Shown one piece after another: positions 1-7,774 of a stretch of DNA of 64,000 nucleotides. How positions within the stretch are numbered: position 1 is the first letter of the stretch; every line of letters begins with the position of its first letter. Origin of the DNA: Streptomyces clavifer (GTDB lineage: Bacteria; Actinomycetota; Actinomycetes; Streptomycetales; Streptomycetaceae); assembly GCA_014651175.1 (NCBI GenBank), contig BMWJ01000001.1, forward strand, positions 62,001 to 126,000, given 5' to 3'. The notes under the pieces are model-generated. The model was not told the origin of the DNA. It saw only the letters and a list, made by a program, of their open reading frames with translations, and did not search any database. Both the position numbers and the translations under genes were made by a program.

Positions 1-310
1 CGCGGCTGCGGTGGAGGTAGCCGGTGGCCTCGAGCTCCCGCAGGGCGGCGGCGATGCGGGTCTCGCTCTCCGGAAAGCGGCCTGCGAGGACCTTGATGCC
101 GACCTTCGCCCCGGCGGGCAGCGACTGGATGTGCACGGCGAGCCCGAGGGCGACGAGCGAGAGGCCTCGATGCTGGGCGAGATGGTTGCCGATGACGGTG
201 AAACCCGACGCGTGCCGGACGTTGTCGTGCATGACGCCGGACGAGGGCGGGATGCCCCCGGAGACGGGGGACGGGGCGCACGGGGGCGCGCTAACCTGCT
301 GGGTACCCAT
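1..310 (-). CDS. Helix-turn-helix domain protein, C-terminus cut by window edge
   Basis: This reading frame enters the window from the left edge, so only its first about 103 residues are visible. From about residue 37 it reads as a winged helix: a stretch around GFTVIGNHLAQHRGLSL is followed by LAGRFPESETRIAAALRELEATGYL, the layout of a GntR/MarR-like or replication-initiator-like DNA-binding domain (helix, recognition helix, wing). The first about 30 residues are Pro/Ser/Gly-rich and probably disordered. The ATG at 308-310 was chosen because an AGGAAG-like ribosome binding site lies upstream. Many Streptomyces encode such orphan HTH proteins. The target and the rest of the protein are unknown. 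Confidence 0.6.
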   Translation of the reverse strand, partial: MGTQQVSAPPCAPSPVSGGIPPSSGVMHDNVRHASGFTVIGNHLAQHRGLSLVALGLAVHIQSLPAGAKVGIKVLAGRFPESETRIAAALRELEATGYLHRSR

Positions 311-553
311 CGGGAAGCCTCTTACTTCCTCGTGGTCAGGCCCTCGGTCGGGATTGCTGTCCCGCCGGGGGCCGTCGCATGTCTGTGGTTGTCGGGGCGA
401 GCATATGCCCGGCAACCCGCCGCAAATCCAGCCCAGTTGCCCTAATTCACCCGTGTGAGTGACCGGGTGGTGGGTGGGGTCGGGTTGGGGTGGGGAAGGT
501 TGTTTCTTCCAGTTCTTCAAAGCTTTATGCGTCGTGGCGAGCCGGGTCGCGGA

Positions 554-585
554 CCACCGGGTCGTGGGCCTCCGCGACCCGGTGG
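554..585 (-). terminator. Hairpin terminator of the GHKL ATPase gene
   Basis: A perfect 11-bp stem (554-564 with 575-585) and a 10-nt loop lie just after the stop codon of the reverse-strand ATPase gene that ends at 592. There is no T-run, as is usual in Streptomyces. The rest of 311-553 shows no convincing gene. Confidence 0.55.
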
Positions 586-591
586 GGGCGG

Positions 592-1017
592 TCACGGCGC
601 GGGGTCGATCTCGGCCCAGACGGTCTTGCGCGGGAGAGGGCCCGGGATCACGCCCCAGCGGTCGGCGAGCGCCTCCACGATCAGCAGGCCTCGCCCGGTC
701 TCCGCGTCCGGTGCAGAGGCGGACGGCTGCGGCAGTCGATCCCCCCGGGTGTCGGTGACCTCGATCCGCAGCAGCCCGTCGCAGTGGGCCGCCAGGCGCA
801 GCCGGAAGTCCCGGCCCGGTAGGCGGCCGTGGAGCATGGCGTTATTGGCCAGCTCGGCGACGATCTGCGCGGCTGCCTCCGTCGGCAGTCCCCAGTCACC
901 CAGATGCGCGGTGGTGAGCAGCCGGGCGAGCCGGGCCGCACGCCGGGTCGGTGACAGCAGCACGGTGAACTCCCGGGTGGGAGCGGACCGTTCGGTTCGG
1001 GTGGTTTCTCGGTTCAC
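592..1017 (-). CDS. ATP-binding protein of the GHKL / RsbW-like family
   Basis: A 141-residue protein with one histidine-kinase-type ATPase fold and no other domain. The N-box is at residues 55-64 (ELANNAMLHG), a G1-like DTRGD follows, and the G2 loop is GRGLLIVEALAD. This layout is typical of the very numerous Streptomyces anti-sigma-factor-like ATPases (RsbW/SpoIIAB type), which act through protein partners. It is divergent from an HTH/DUF397 pair, an arrangement seen repeatedly around whiJ-like loci. The GTG at 1017 was preferred to the longer ATG at 1170, which would add a low-complexity N-terminus and leave no room for the divergent promoter. The partner sigma factor is unknown. Confidence 0.75.
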   Translation of the reverse strand: MNRETTRTERSAPTREFTVLLSPTRRAARLARLLTTAHLGDWGLPTEAAAQIVAELANNAMLHGRLPGRDFRLRLAAHCDGLLRIEVTDTRGDRLPQPSASAPDAETGRGLLIVEALADRWGVIPGPLPRKTVWAEIDPAP

Positions 1018-1172
1018 GTCACTCAGCGTGGTCGCCCCGTGCCCCCGCCGGAAGGAGTGACGTCCGTGCCGAGTGTTCTTGTCCGGGTGTGGTCCCGATC
1101 GGTCCGGCCCGTACACCGTGACGTGCCGAGCACGGGCGCCGTTGGACACGAGCACGACGGAGGTGGGCACGC

Positions 1173-2057
1173 ATGGGCGTGGGCGGTGGCGGCGCGGGAC
1201 ACGCGGACCGCACGACGGACGGCGCGGACGGCTCGCGCTGGGACACGGACCTGGAGGACGACTCCGGGGCGGTGATGAAGGCGGTCGGCCGGCAGATCAA
1301 GCTGTGGCGCGAGTCCGCCGGTCTGAGGCAGGCGGAGCTGGGTGCCGCCATCGGGTACAGCGAGGAGATGGTCTCCTGCGTCGAGCGTGGCAGACGTGCC
1401 CCGAAGCCCGAGTTCCTGGACAACGCGGACCGGGTGCTGGAGGCGGGCGGCAAGATCGCGGCGATGCGGGGGGACGTGGCGGAGGCCCGGTACCCGAAGA
1501 AGGTGCGGGATCTGGCGCGGTTGGAGGACGACGCGGTCGAACTGGGCGCGTACAGCAACCACAACATGCATGGCCTGCTGCAGACAGAGGAGTACGCGCG
1601 AGCACTGTTCGCCATGCGGCGTCCGGCATACGGGGAGGACGAGATCGACGGCCATGTGGCCGCTCGCATGGCCAGGCAGGAGATCTTCGGCCGGCGGCCT
1701 GCCCCGCTGCTCACCTTCGTCCTGGAAGAAGTGACGCTTCGACGCCCGATCGGCGGCAGGATGGTACTGCGACGCCAGATCGAACGGCTGTTGGAGAGCG
1801 GCCGGTTGCGGCACGTGGAGATCCAGGTGATGCCGACGGACCGCGAGGAACACGCCGGGATGGCCGGGGAGCTCCGTGTGCTGAAGATCAAGGACGGCAC
1901 GACGGTGGGCTACTCGGAAGCGCAGCTCACCAGCCGTCTGATCTCCGATCCCAGGGAGGTCCAGATCCTTGAGATGCGGTATGGAATGATCCGGGCCCAA
2001 GCGCTCACACCGCGTGAGTCACTGGCCTTCATCGAGAAAGTGCGAGGAGAGACATGA
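1173..2057 (+). CDS. XRE-type HTH regulator with DUF5753-like C-terminus (WhiJ-like)
   Basis: A 294-residue protein. After an about 30-residue acidic leader an XRE helix-turn-helix spans roughly residues 33-90 (IKLWRESAGLRQAELGAAIG, then EEMVSCVERGRRAP). The remaining about 180 residues match the effector region common to Streptomyces WhiJ/Scr1-type regulators, with a conserved ALFAMRRP segment and an LTFVLEE beta-strand. These proteins are thought to repress DNA targets and be antagonised by a small DUF397 partner, which here is the next gene and overlaps by 4 nt (ATGA). The start is uncertain: the ATG at 1173 gives the longest form and the ATG at 1275 would begin directly at the HTH. Confidence 0.8.
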   Translation: MGVGGGGAGHADRTTDGADGSRWDTDLEDDSGAVMKAVGRQIKLWRESAGLRQAELGAAIGYSEEMVSCVERGRRAPKPEFLDNADRVLEAGGKIAAMRGDVAEARYPKKVRDLARLEDDAVELGAYSNHNMHGLLQTEEYARALFAMRRPAYGEDEIDGHVAARMARQEIFGRRPAPLLTFVLEEVTLRRPIGGRMVLRRQIERLLESGRLRHVEIQVMPTDREEHAGMAGELRVLKIKDGTTVGYSEAQLTSRLISDPREVQILEMRYGMIRAQALTPRESLAFIEKVRGET

Positions 2058-2260
2058 GCCTCAAGTCCACTGGCGGAGAAGACTTCACGCCGACCTGGTG
2101 CAAGAGCAGCTACAGCAGCAACGACGGACCCGACTGCGTCGAGGTCGCGGCTGCTCCAGGTGCGGTGCAGGTGCGCGATTCCAAGAACGTGCCGGGCCCG
2201 CAGATCGGCTTCACATCCGACGCATGGGCGGACTTCGTGACGTACACGGCCGGCGGCTGA
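2054..2260 (+). CDS. DUF397 small protein, partner of the upstream HTH regulator
   Basis: A 68-residue protein with the DUF397 hallmarks: a WCKSSYSSN motif near residue 15, then DCVEVA, VRDSK and a C-terminal W-x-x-F. It overlaps the end of the HTH gene by 4 nt, so the two are translationally coupled. In Streptomyces DUF397 proteins nearly always sit beside WhiJ-like HTH regulators, and genetic work on whiJ loci suggests they relieve repression by the HTH partner. The function here is inferred from that pairing. A 15-bp perfect hairpin follows 20 nt after the stop. Confidence 0.82.
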   Translation: MSLKSTGGEDFTPTWCKSSYSSNDGPDCVEVAAAPGAVQVRDSKNVPGPQIGFTSDAWADFVTYTAGG

Positions 2261-2280
2261 GTCCAGAGCCAGGAGTCGGC

Positions 2281-2312
2281 AGAGGCCCCTCGCCCGCGGG
2301 CGAGGGGCCTCT
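2281..2312 (+). terminator. Perfect 15-bp hairpin terminator after the DUF397 gene
   Basis: Arms 2281-2295 and 2298-2312 are perfectly complementary. The loop is formally 2 nt, so the tip will open. It closes the HTH-DUF397 operon. Confidence 0.75.
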
Positions 2313-2367
2313 GTGTGTCGGGAGAGCGGTGTGACCGCCGGTCAAGAAGGAAAGGGAAACGCAGGCG

Positions 2368-2541
2368 ATGATCAAGCTGTCCGACATAGCGATCTTCCTG
2401 GGCCTCCTGGCGCTCGGTGCCGGACTGGCCCTGGCTTTCGGGGGTGGCCGGCTGAGCCAGGCAGCACTCGGGATCGTCGGGATCGGGGGCGGGACCCTGG
2501 TGGGAACCCGTATCCGGGAGCGAAGGAACCGAAGGAGATGA
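2368..2541 (+). CDS. Small membrane protein, 57 aa
   Basis: A 57-codon frame with an ATG at 2368. It reads as a hydrophobic N-terminal helix (about residues 8-25, FLGLLALGAGLALAF), a short Gly-rich turn, a second hydrophobic stretch (about 33-46) and an Arg-rich tail ending ERRNRRR. That is the pattern of a two-helix membrane miniprotein with a positively charged cytoplasmic tail. A purine-rich AAGGAAAGGG lies upstream. It is separated from the DUF397 gene by a strong terminator, so it probably has its own promoter. No function can be assigned. Confidence 0.55.
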   Translation: MIKLSDIAIFLGLLALGAGLALAFGGGRLSQAALGIVGIGGGTLVGTRIRERRNRRR

Positions 2542-2702
2542 CCCGGTCCGCCCGGGTTGCCCGTGCAGCGTGACGTGTCGGCAGGGAGCACCGGTCCGCA
2601 CGGGCCTCGGAGGGAGACCTTCGCCGCGGTGATGAGAGTGACCGGCCGACGGGTCACGCCGTGGAGCGTGCCATCGCGACGGCACCACCGGCCGGAGGCA
2701 GG

Positions 2703-3612
2703 TCAGGCGTCGGTGAACAGGTCCTCGGCCACGGTCACCGAGAGCGCCCGGGCCAGCCACTCGTCGAGCACGCAGGTGTCGGTGCAACGGTGGATGCGGT
2801 CGCTGACGTCCCGGCCGACGAAGACACCGCGCCGTTCGAGAACCCTCACCACGGCTTCGGCCAAGCCCTCTGTCTTGCCTTCGGCCAAGCCCTCCGTCTT
2901 ACCTTCGGCCCTTCCTTCGGCACGCAGTCGCTGTGAGGTCTCCGAGCGGAAGAATGAGAGGTCGACGGCCATGAGGTCCCTCCAGATCTGGGCGGCCGGG
3001 GTCTTTCCCAGGCCGAGTTCGGTGAGTTCGCCGAAGATGACCGCGGTCTCTTCGTCGACGGTCTTCAGTGCGGCGGCCAGGGCTTTGAGTATGGCAGGCG
3101 CATTCGGATCCTTACCATGTGTGATCGCCGAGAACGCGGCGAGCGGGACGTCGCGTGCCGCCGCGGAGGGATCGGTGACCGCCGGCACGTTGTGCGGGCC
3201 GAGGACCAGGGGCCGAACGGTCAGGGAGGGCCACTGCGGGGGGGCCGATGCGAATGGGCCGTGCGGCCCAGCGTGCGGTCGACTCGTCCTGGCAGACGAC
3301 GAGCAGGACCGGGCCGATGCCGTACTTGGCGTTCAGGTGTGCCAGGTAGTAGGTCCAACTGCTGTGCTTGGCCGGGTCCTTCCTCACCTGGGCCTCGACG
3401 GCGAGCAGGTACCCGTCGCCGTCGGCCGTGTCCACCCGTAAGAGGGTGTCGACCCGCCGCTCCAGCGGCTTCGTCTCGGTGAGATCCGTCGGGAGGAGCG
3501 ACACGGCGACGGGGTCCGGGAACGGGATGCCCAGGGTTCTGAACGTCCCGGTGAAGATGCCTGGGTCTTCCTGGAAGATCCGGTGCATCGCCTCGTGCGA
3601 TGAATTGACCAT
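2703..3612 (-). pseudogene. Rpn/PD-(D/E)XK-like nuclease-family gene, frameshifted
   Basis: Two overlapping reverse-strand frames encode one protein. The N-terminal part starts at the ATG at 3612 (MVNSSHEAMHRIF) and carries a D-x(n)-E-x-Q pattern (RVDTLL, then LLAVEAQ), as in Rpn-type transposase-derived nucleases. It runs into a run of seven C on the coding strand (3238-3244). With one C fewer, the frame continues smoothly as IGPPQWPSLTVRPLVLGPHN into the downstream frame, which ends at 2703. The C-terminal part has a charged helix with repeated AEGRAEG/GKTEGLAE units. The intact product would be about 302 aa. The gene is either truly broken, phase-variable, or affected by a homopolymer sequencing error. 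Confidence 0.72.
2861..2908 (-). repeat. Two 24-bp tandem units in the Rpn-like gene
   Basis: Units 2861-2884 and 2885-2908 differ at two positions and encode the GLAEGKTE-type repeats of the coiled C-terminal helix. Confidence 0.7.
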
Positions 3613-3625
3613 GCTCCGGACGCTA

Positions 3626-3667
3626 GAGCCGAATCGCCCCTGGAATATGCCAAGGGCGATTCGGCTC
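3626..3667 (-). terminator. 14-bp hairpin after the esterase gene
   Basis: Perfect 14-bp arms (3626-3639 and 3654-3667) with a 14-nt AT-rich loop lie 44 nt past the esterase stop codon on the reverse strand and just upstream of the Rpn-like gene. It would separate the two transcripts. Confidence 0.7.
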
Positions 3668-3710
3668 ACTCGATGCAGTGATCAGGTCGCACCTTCGTGC
3701 GATCTTCGGC

Positions 3711-4739
3711 TCAGTCGGAGGCGAGGGCCGTGCGCAGCGTGGCGACGGCCTGGGCGATGGCGGCCTCGGTGGCATGGGTCCCGCGCAGGGCGTTGAGCAT
3801 CACGAAGTCGTGGATGACGCCCTGGTAGCGGACGGCGGTCACCGCGACCCCCGCCTCGCGGAGCTTGGCCGCGTAGGCCTCGCCCTCGTCGCGCAGGACA
3901 TCGGCCTCACCCGTGATGACGAGGGCCGGGGGCAGGCCGGTGAGCTGGTCGACGGTGGCGCGCAGCGGCGATGCGGTGATCTCGGCGCGCTGCTTCTCGT
4001 CGGTCGTGTACTGGTCCCAGAACCACTGCATCGCGTCGCGGCGCAGGAAGTAGCCCTCGGCGAACTCGTGGTACGAGGGGGTGTCGAAGGCGGCGTCGGT
4101 CACCGGGTAGAAGAGCACCTGGTGGGCGAAGGCGACGTCGCCGCGCTCCTTGGCGAGCAGGGTCAGGACCGTCGCCATGTTCCCGCCGACGGAGTCGCCG
4201 GCCACAGCCAGCCGCGCGGGGTCGAGCCGGTGGGCCGCGCCCTCGGTGGTGACCCAGCGGGCGACCGCGTAGCTCTGCTCGACGGCCACGGGGTAGCGGG
4301 CCTCGGGGGACAGGTCGTACTCCGGGAAGACGACGGCGGCCCCCGCTCCGACGGCCAGCTCGCGCACGAGGCGGTCGTGGGTGTGCGCGTTGCCGAAGAC
4401 CCAGCCGGCCCCGTGGACGTACAGCACGACGGGGAGCGGCCCGTCGGCGCCGGCGGGCCGGGTGATGCGGGCCCGGACGGATCCGGTCGGGCCGCCCTCG
4501 ACCGTGACCCACTCCTGTGTGACCTCGGGTGCCTCGACGGGACCGGACTGCACCTCGTCCACGGTCTTGCGGCCCTCGACCGGGCCGAGGTCGAACAGGT
4601 AGGGCGGGTTCGCGGTGGCCTCGGCGAAGGCGGCCGCCGCCGGTTCCAGTACGACAGGTCGGGGGGTGGTCTGCTCGGACACGACGGACTCCTCGGGGGA
4701 CGGGACGGCCACCGGAGTGGTGGACACGAGCTGAACCAT
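3711..4739 (-). CDS. Alpha/beta hydrolase, hormone-sensitive-lipase-type esterase
   Basis: A 342-residue protein with the HSL family layout: an oxyanion-hole motif HGAGW (usual form HGGGW), the nucleophile elbow GDSVGG carrying the catalytic Ser, an Asp in the EADVLRDEG segment and the final His in GVIHDF. It should hydrolyse acyl esters in the cytoplasm; the natural substrate is unknown. The ATG at 4739 was chosen, and a GTG at 4727 is possible. Neither has a strong ribosome binding site. It is divergent from a MarR/OhrR-like gene across a 125-bp region containing a 30-bp pseudo-palindrome, so it is probably the target of that regulator. Confidence 0.82.
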   Translation of the reverse strand: MVQLVSTTPVAVPSPEESVVSEQTTPRPVVLEPAAAAFAEATANPPYLFDLGPVEGRKTVDEVQSGPVEAPEVTQEWVTVEGGPTGSVRARITRPAGADGPLPVVLYVHGAGWVFGNAHTHDRLVRELAVGAGAAVVFPEYDLSPEARYPVAVEQSYAVARWVTTEGAAHRLDPARLAVAGDSVGGNMATVLTLLAKERGDVAFAHQVLFYPVTDAAFDTPSYHEFAEGYFLRRDAMQWFWDQYTTDEKQRAEITASPLRATVDQLTGLPPALVITGEADVLRDEGEAYAAKLREAGVAVTAVRYQGVIHDFVMLNALRGTHATEAAIAQAVATLRTALASD

Positions 4740-4743
4740 AGCG

Positions 4744-4773
4744 CTCGACTTAGTCGTGCACAACTTAATCGAG
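4744..4773. promoter_or_regulatory. 30-bp pseudo-palindrome, candidate MarR operator
   Basis: Two 12-nt arms, CTCGACTTAGTC and AACTTAATCGAG, flank GTGCAC. Nine of twelve positions are symmetric and the outer five are perfect. It lies between the divergent esterase and MarR genes, 4 nt from the esterase start. That position suits autorepression and esterase repression by the MarR protein. Confidence 0.6.
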
Positions 4774-4864
4774 TGCGATGTCATCGCGGGTACCCGAAGA
4801 AGTACACTGGGCGCTCCGCCGGCGCCCCACGGCTCGCCGTCGACCGCAGTGAGGAGTCAGCCCC

Positions 4865-5323
4865 ATGGAGACCGCCGCGAACACCCTGCCCGCCGAGGGC
4901 TCGCTCCAGCTGCGGGACCAGCTCTGCTTCGCCCTCTATGCCGCCTCGCGTGCGGTGACGGCGCGCTACCGCCCCCTGCTCGACGAGCTGGGCCTGACCT
5001 ACCCGCAGTACCTGGTGATGCTGGTGCTGTGGGAGCGGGACGCCGTCTCCGTGCGGGACCTGGGTGCGGCGCTGCAGCTGGAGTCGAGCACGCTCTCGCC
5101 GCTGCTGAAGCGCCTGGAGGTGAACGGCCTGGTGCGCAGGGAACGGCGTGCGGACGACGAGCGCTCGGTGGCGGTACGCCTCACCGGGGCCGGGGTGGAC
5201 CTGCGGGAGCGGGCGCGCGCGGTGCCTCTGGCCATCGGCGACGCCATGGGGCTGACGCCCGAACAGGACGCCGCCGCCAAGCAGTTGCTCCGTCTGCTGA
5301 CGGAGAACGTCACCCGCGGCTGA
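4865..5323 (+). CDS. MarR-family regulator, OhrR-like
   Basis: A 152-residue winged-helix protein. The N-terminal LCFALYAASRA segment places a Cys (about residue 20) exactly where OhrR proteins have their peroxide-sensing cysteine. The recognition helix is around LESSTLSPLLKRLE, and the wing is LVRRERRADDERSV. OhrR-type repressors release DNA when the Cys is oxidised by organic hydroperoxides. Here the divergent neighbour is an esterase rather than an Ohr peroxidase, so redox sensing is inference. The ATG at 4865 follows AGTGAGGAGTCAGCCCC with a good GAGGAG site. The gene ends before the S10 promoter region. Confidence 0.82.
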   Translation: METAANTLPAEGSLQLRDQLCFALYAASRAVTARYRPLLDELGLTYPQYLVMLVLWERDAVSVRDLGAALQLESSTLSPLLKRLEVNGLVRRERRADDERSVAVRLTGAGVDLRERARAVPLAIGDAMGLTPEQDAAAKQLLRLLTENVTRG

Positions 5324-5388
5324 CCGGTGCGCGGCCGGGGCGGGTGGAAGCGCCGCCGGACGTGAAGGACTCCGAAACGCGCCTGCGT

Positions 5389-5416
5389 TTGACCGTTCCC
5401 TCGCGGGGGGTAGGAT
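5389..5416 (+). promoter_or_regulatory. Probable vegetative promoter of the S10 operon
   Basis: TTGACC (5389-5394) and TAGGAT (5411-5416) with a 16-nt spacer fit the HrdB-type consensus. Transcription from about 5423 would give an about 350-nt untranslated leader before rpsJ. No gene is seen in 5324-5775. The leader ends in a weak Shine-Dalgarno region (GGACTACTAGTAGCC). Confidence 0.6.
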
Positions 5417-5775
5417 CCTGCGCCCGATTGGCCAGGCTCGCGCACCGTATGGCACACTAGCCAGGTTGCTCGGTTGAGTGTCAATGCTGCGCGCCTCCCG
5501 CCGGGAGGACCGGAAGCGAGTCCCACAGTACTCGTCGGCCCCATGCGGGCCGGAAGTACGGGAATCTTCCGGGAAGCGTCAGTGGGGTACTGACCAGGCG
5601 CCCGGTGGGGTTTCACCCCCGGCAGCGCGGTTTCGGCCCGCACCCCCTTGGTTGGGATTTCCTTCGGGAGATTTTCGTAGAGGGGATGCGACACGCCCGA
5701 CCGCGTGGGTCGGAGGTGGAGTTACGAGAACTCCCGGGTTCCAGAGCGTTATGAGAGACAGGACTACTAGTAGCC

Positions 5776-6084
5776 ATGGCGGGACAGAAGATCCGCATCC
5801 GGCTCAAGGCCTACGACCACGAGGTCATCGATTCCTCGGCGAAGAAGATCGTCGAGACGGTGACGCGCACTGGTGCGTCGGTCGCGGGCCCGGTGCCGCT
5901 GCCCACTGAGAAGAACGTGTACTGCGTCATCAAGTCGCCGCACAAGTACAAGGACTCTCGCGAGCACTTCGAGATGCGCACGCACAAGCGCCTCATCGAC
6001 ATTCTCGACCCCACGCCGAAGACGGTTGACTCGCTGATGCGCCTCGACCTCCCGGCGGGCGTCGACATCGAGATCAAGCTCTGA
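5776..6084 (+). CDS. rpsJ: 30S ribosomal protein S10
   Basis: A 102-residue S10, first gene of the S10 operon. The [15 protein letters not shown] start and the [19 protein letters not shown] loop are diagnostic. S10 sits in the 30S head and, as NusE, also takes part in antitermination with NusB. Length and start match the family exactly. The ribosome binding site is poor, and the long leader upstream may carry control of the whole operon. rplC follows after 14 nt. Confidence 0.98.
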   Translation: MAGQKIRIRLKAYDHEVIDSSAKKIVETVTRTGASVAGPVPLPTEKNVYCVIKSPHKYKDSREHFEMRTHKRLIDILDPTPKTVDSLMRLDLPAGVDIEIKL

Positions 6085-6098
6085 GGGGACGGGCCGAG

Positions 6099-6743
6099 AT
6101 GAGCAAGAACATCAAGGGCGTCCTGGGCGAGAAGCTCGGCATGACCCAGGTCTGGGACGAGAACAACCGGGTCGTCCCGGTGACCGTCGTCAAGGCCGGG
6201 CCGTGCGTCGTGACGCAGGTCCGTACGAACGACAGCGACGGCTACGAGTCGGTCCAGATCGCCTTCGGCGAGATCGACCCGCGCAAGGTGAACAAGCCCC
6301 TCAAGGGTCACTTCGCCAAGGCCGACGTGACCCCGCGCCGCCACATGGTGGAGCTCCGCACCCCTGACGCCAGCGAGTACACGCTGGGCCAGGAGGTCAC
6401 TGCCGAGGTGTTCGAGTCCGGCGTCAAGGTTGACGTCACGGGCAAGAGCAAGGGCAAGGGCTTCGCCGGTGTCATGAAGCGTCACAACTTCAAGGGCCTC
6501 GGCGCCGGCCACGGCGTCCAGCGCAAGCACCGTTCCCCCGGTTCGATCGGTGGCTGCGCCACCCCTGGGCGTGTCTTCAAGGGCATGCGCATGGCCGGCC
6601 GGATGGGCAACGAGCGCGTCACCACCCAGAACCTGACCATCCACGCGGTTGACGCGGAGAAGGGTCTGCTCCTCATCAAGGGCGCAGTCCCCGGTCCGAA
6701 CGGCGGCCTCGTCCTGGTCCGTACCGCGGCCAAGGGGGCTTGA
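6099..6743 (+). CDS. rplC: 50S ribosomal protein L3
   Basis: A 214-residue L3, an early-assembly 23S rRNA binder whose extended loop reaches towards the peptidyl-transferase centre. Landmarks are [12 protein letters not shown] at the start, [14 protein letters not shown] in the middle and the conserved [15 protein letters not shown] region that contacts the catalytic core. The GGGACGGGCCGAG upstream gives a purine-rich binding site. It is second in the S10 operon, and rplD starts 4 nt after its stop. Confidence 0.98.
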   Translation: MSKNIKGVLGEKLGMTQVWDENNRVVPVTVVKAGPCVVTQVRTNDSDGYESVQIAFGEIDPRKVNKPLKGHFAKADVTPRRHMVELRTPDASEYTLGQEVTAEVFESGVKVDVTGKSKGKGFAGVMKRHNFKGLGAGHGVQRKHRSPGSIGGCATPGRVFKGMRMAGRMGNERVTTQNLTIHAVDAEKGLLLIKGAVPGPNGGLVLVRTAAKGA

Positions 6744-6747
6744 GGTA

Positions 6748-7398
6748 ATGAGCACCATTGACATCCTTTCGCCGGCAGGCGACAAGGCCGGTACCGTCGA
6801 GCTCCCCGCGGAGATCTTCGACGCGAAGACCAGCGTTCCGCTGATCCACCAGGTCGTTGTCGCACAGCTGGCAGCTGCCCGTCAGGGCACGCACTCGACC
6901 AAGCGCCGCGGTGAAGTCCGCGGTGGTGGCCGCAAGCCTTACCGCCAGAAGGGCACCGGCCGCGCCCGCCAGGGTTCGACCCGCGCGCCGCAGTTCGCGG
7001 GCGGTGGCGTCGTTCACGGCCCCAAGCCGCGCGACTACTCGCAGCGCACCCCGAAGAAGATGAAGGCCGCCGCCCTGCGCGGTGCCCTCTCCGACCGGGC
7101 GCGTCACTCCCGCATCCACGTCGTCACCGGCGTGGTCGAGGGTGGAGTTTCCACGAAGGCCGCCAAGACGCTGTTCGGCAAGATCTCGGAGCGCAGCAAC
7201 CTGCTCCTGGTCGTCGACCGCGCCGACGAGGCCGCGTGGCTGTCCGCACGCAACCTGCCCCAGGTGCACATCCTGGAGCCGGGCCAGCTGAACACGTACG
7301 ACGTGATCGTCTCTGACGACGTGGTCTTCACCCAGGCCGCTTTCGAGTCCTTCGTGTCTGGCCCCCAGACCGCTGAGACCGAAGGGAGCGACGCCTGA
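6748..7398 (+). CDS. rplD: 50S ribosomal protein L4
   Basis: A 216-residue L4, which lines the peptide exit tunnel. The basic [25 protein letters not shown] extension is the tunnel loop, where macrolide-resistance mutations arise in other bacteria. The ATG at 6748 (MSTIDILSP) was chosen because the TTGAGGTA site sits just before it; an in-frame upstream start at 6649 lies inside rplC. In E. coli L4 represses its own operon, and whether it does so here is unknown. The stop overlaps the rplW start by 1 nt. Confidence 0.97.
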   Translation: MSTIDILSPAGDKAGTVELPAEIFDAKTSVPLIHQVVVAQLAAARQGTHSTKRRGEVRGGGRKPYRQKGTGRARQGSTRAPQFAGGGVVHGPKPRDYSQRTPKKMKAAALRGALSDRARHSRIHVVTGVVEGGVSTKAAKTLFGKISERSNLLLVVDRADEAAWLSARNLPQVHILEPGQLNTYDVIVSDDVVFTQAAFESFVSGPQTAETEGSDA

Positions 7399-7736
7399 TG
7401 AGCGAGGCGACCGTTACCAGCTCGACCATCACGAGCAAGACCTACTCGGACCCGCGTGACGTTCTCGTCAAGCCGGTCGTGTCCGAGAAGAGCTACGCGC
7501 TGCTCGACGAGAACAAGTACACGTTCATCGTCGCGCCCGGCTCCAACAAGACCCAGATCAAGCAGGCCGTGGAAGCGGTCTTCTCGGTCAAGGTCACCGG
7601 GGTCAACACGATCAACCGGCAGGGCAAGCGCAAGCGGACCAAGACCGGCTTCGGCAAGCGCGCTGACACGAAGCGCGCCATCGTGACCCTCGCCGAGGGC
7701 GACCGTATCGACATCTTCGGCGGCCCGACCTCCTAA
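7398..7736 (+). CDS. rplW: 50S ribosomal protein L23
   Basis: A 112-residue L23, a docking site for SRP and trigger factor at the tunnel exit. The core starts at [18 protein letters not shown], with the [16 protein letters not shown] helix-strand and the basic [20 protein letters not shown] loop. The first about 18 residues are a Ser/Thr-rich extension common in actinobacteria. Its start overlaps the rplD stop (TGATG), so translation is coupled. Confidence 0.97.
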   Translation: MSEATVTSSTITSKTYSDPRDVLVKPVVSEKSYALLDENKYTFIVAPGSNKTQIKQAVEAVFSVKVTGVNTINRQGKRKRTKTGFGKRADTKRAIVTLAEGDRIDIFGGPTS

Positions 7737-7774
7737 CGGAGTCGAGTCGTCCGGAATCGGACGAGGACTGAGAA

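Noticed and set aside
2638-2657. Short GTGACC/GGTCAC hairpin downstream of the 57-aa gene
   Set aside because: Only 6 bp, and such stems are expected by chance in this GC content.
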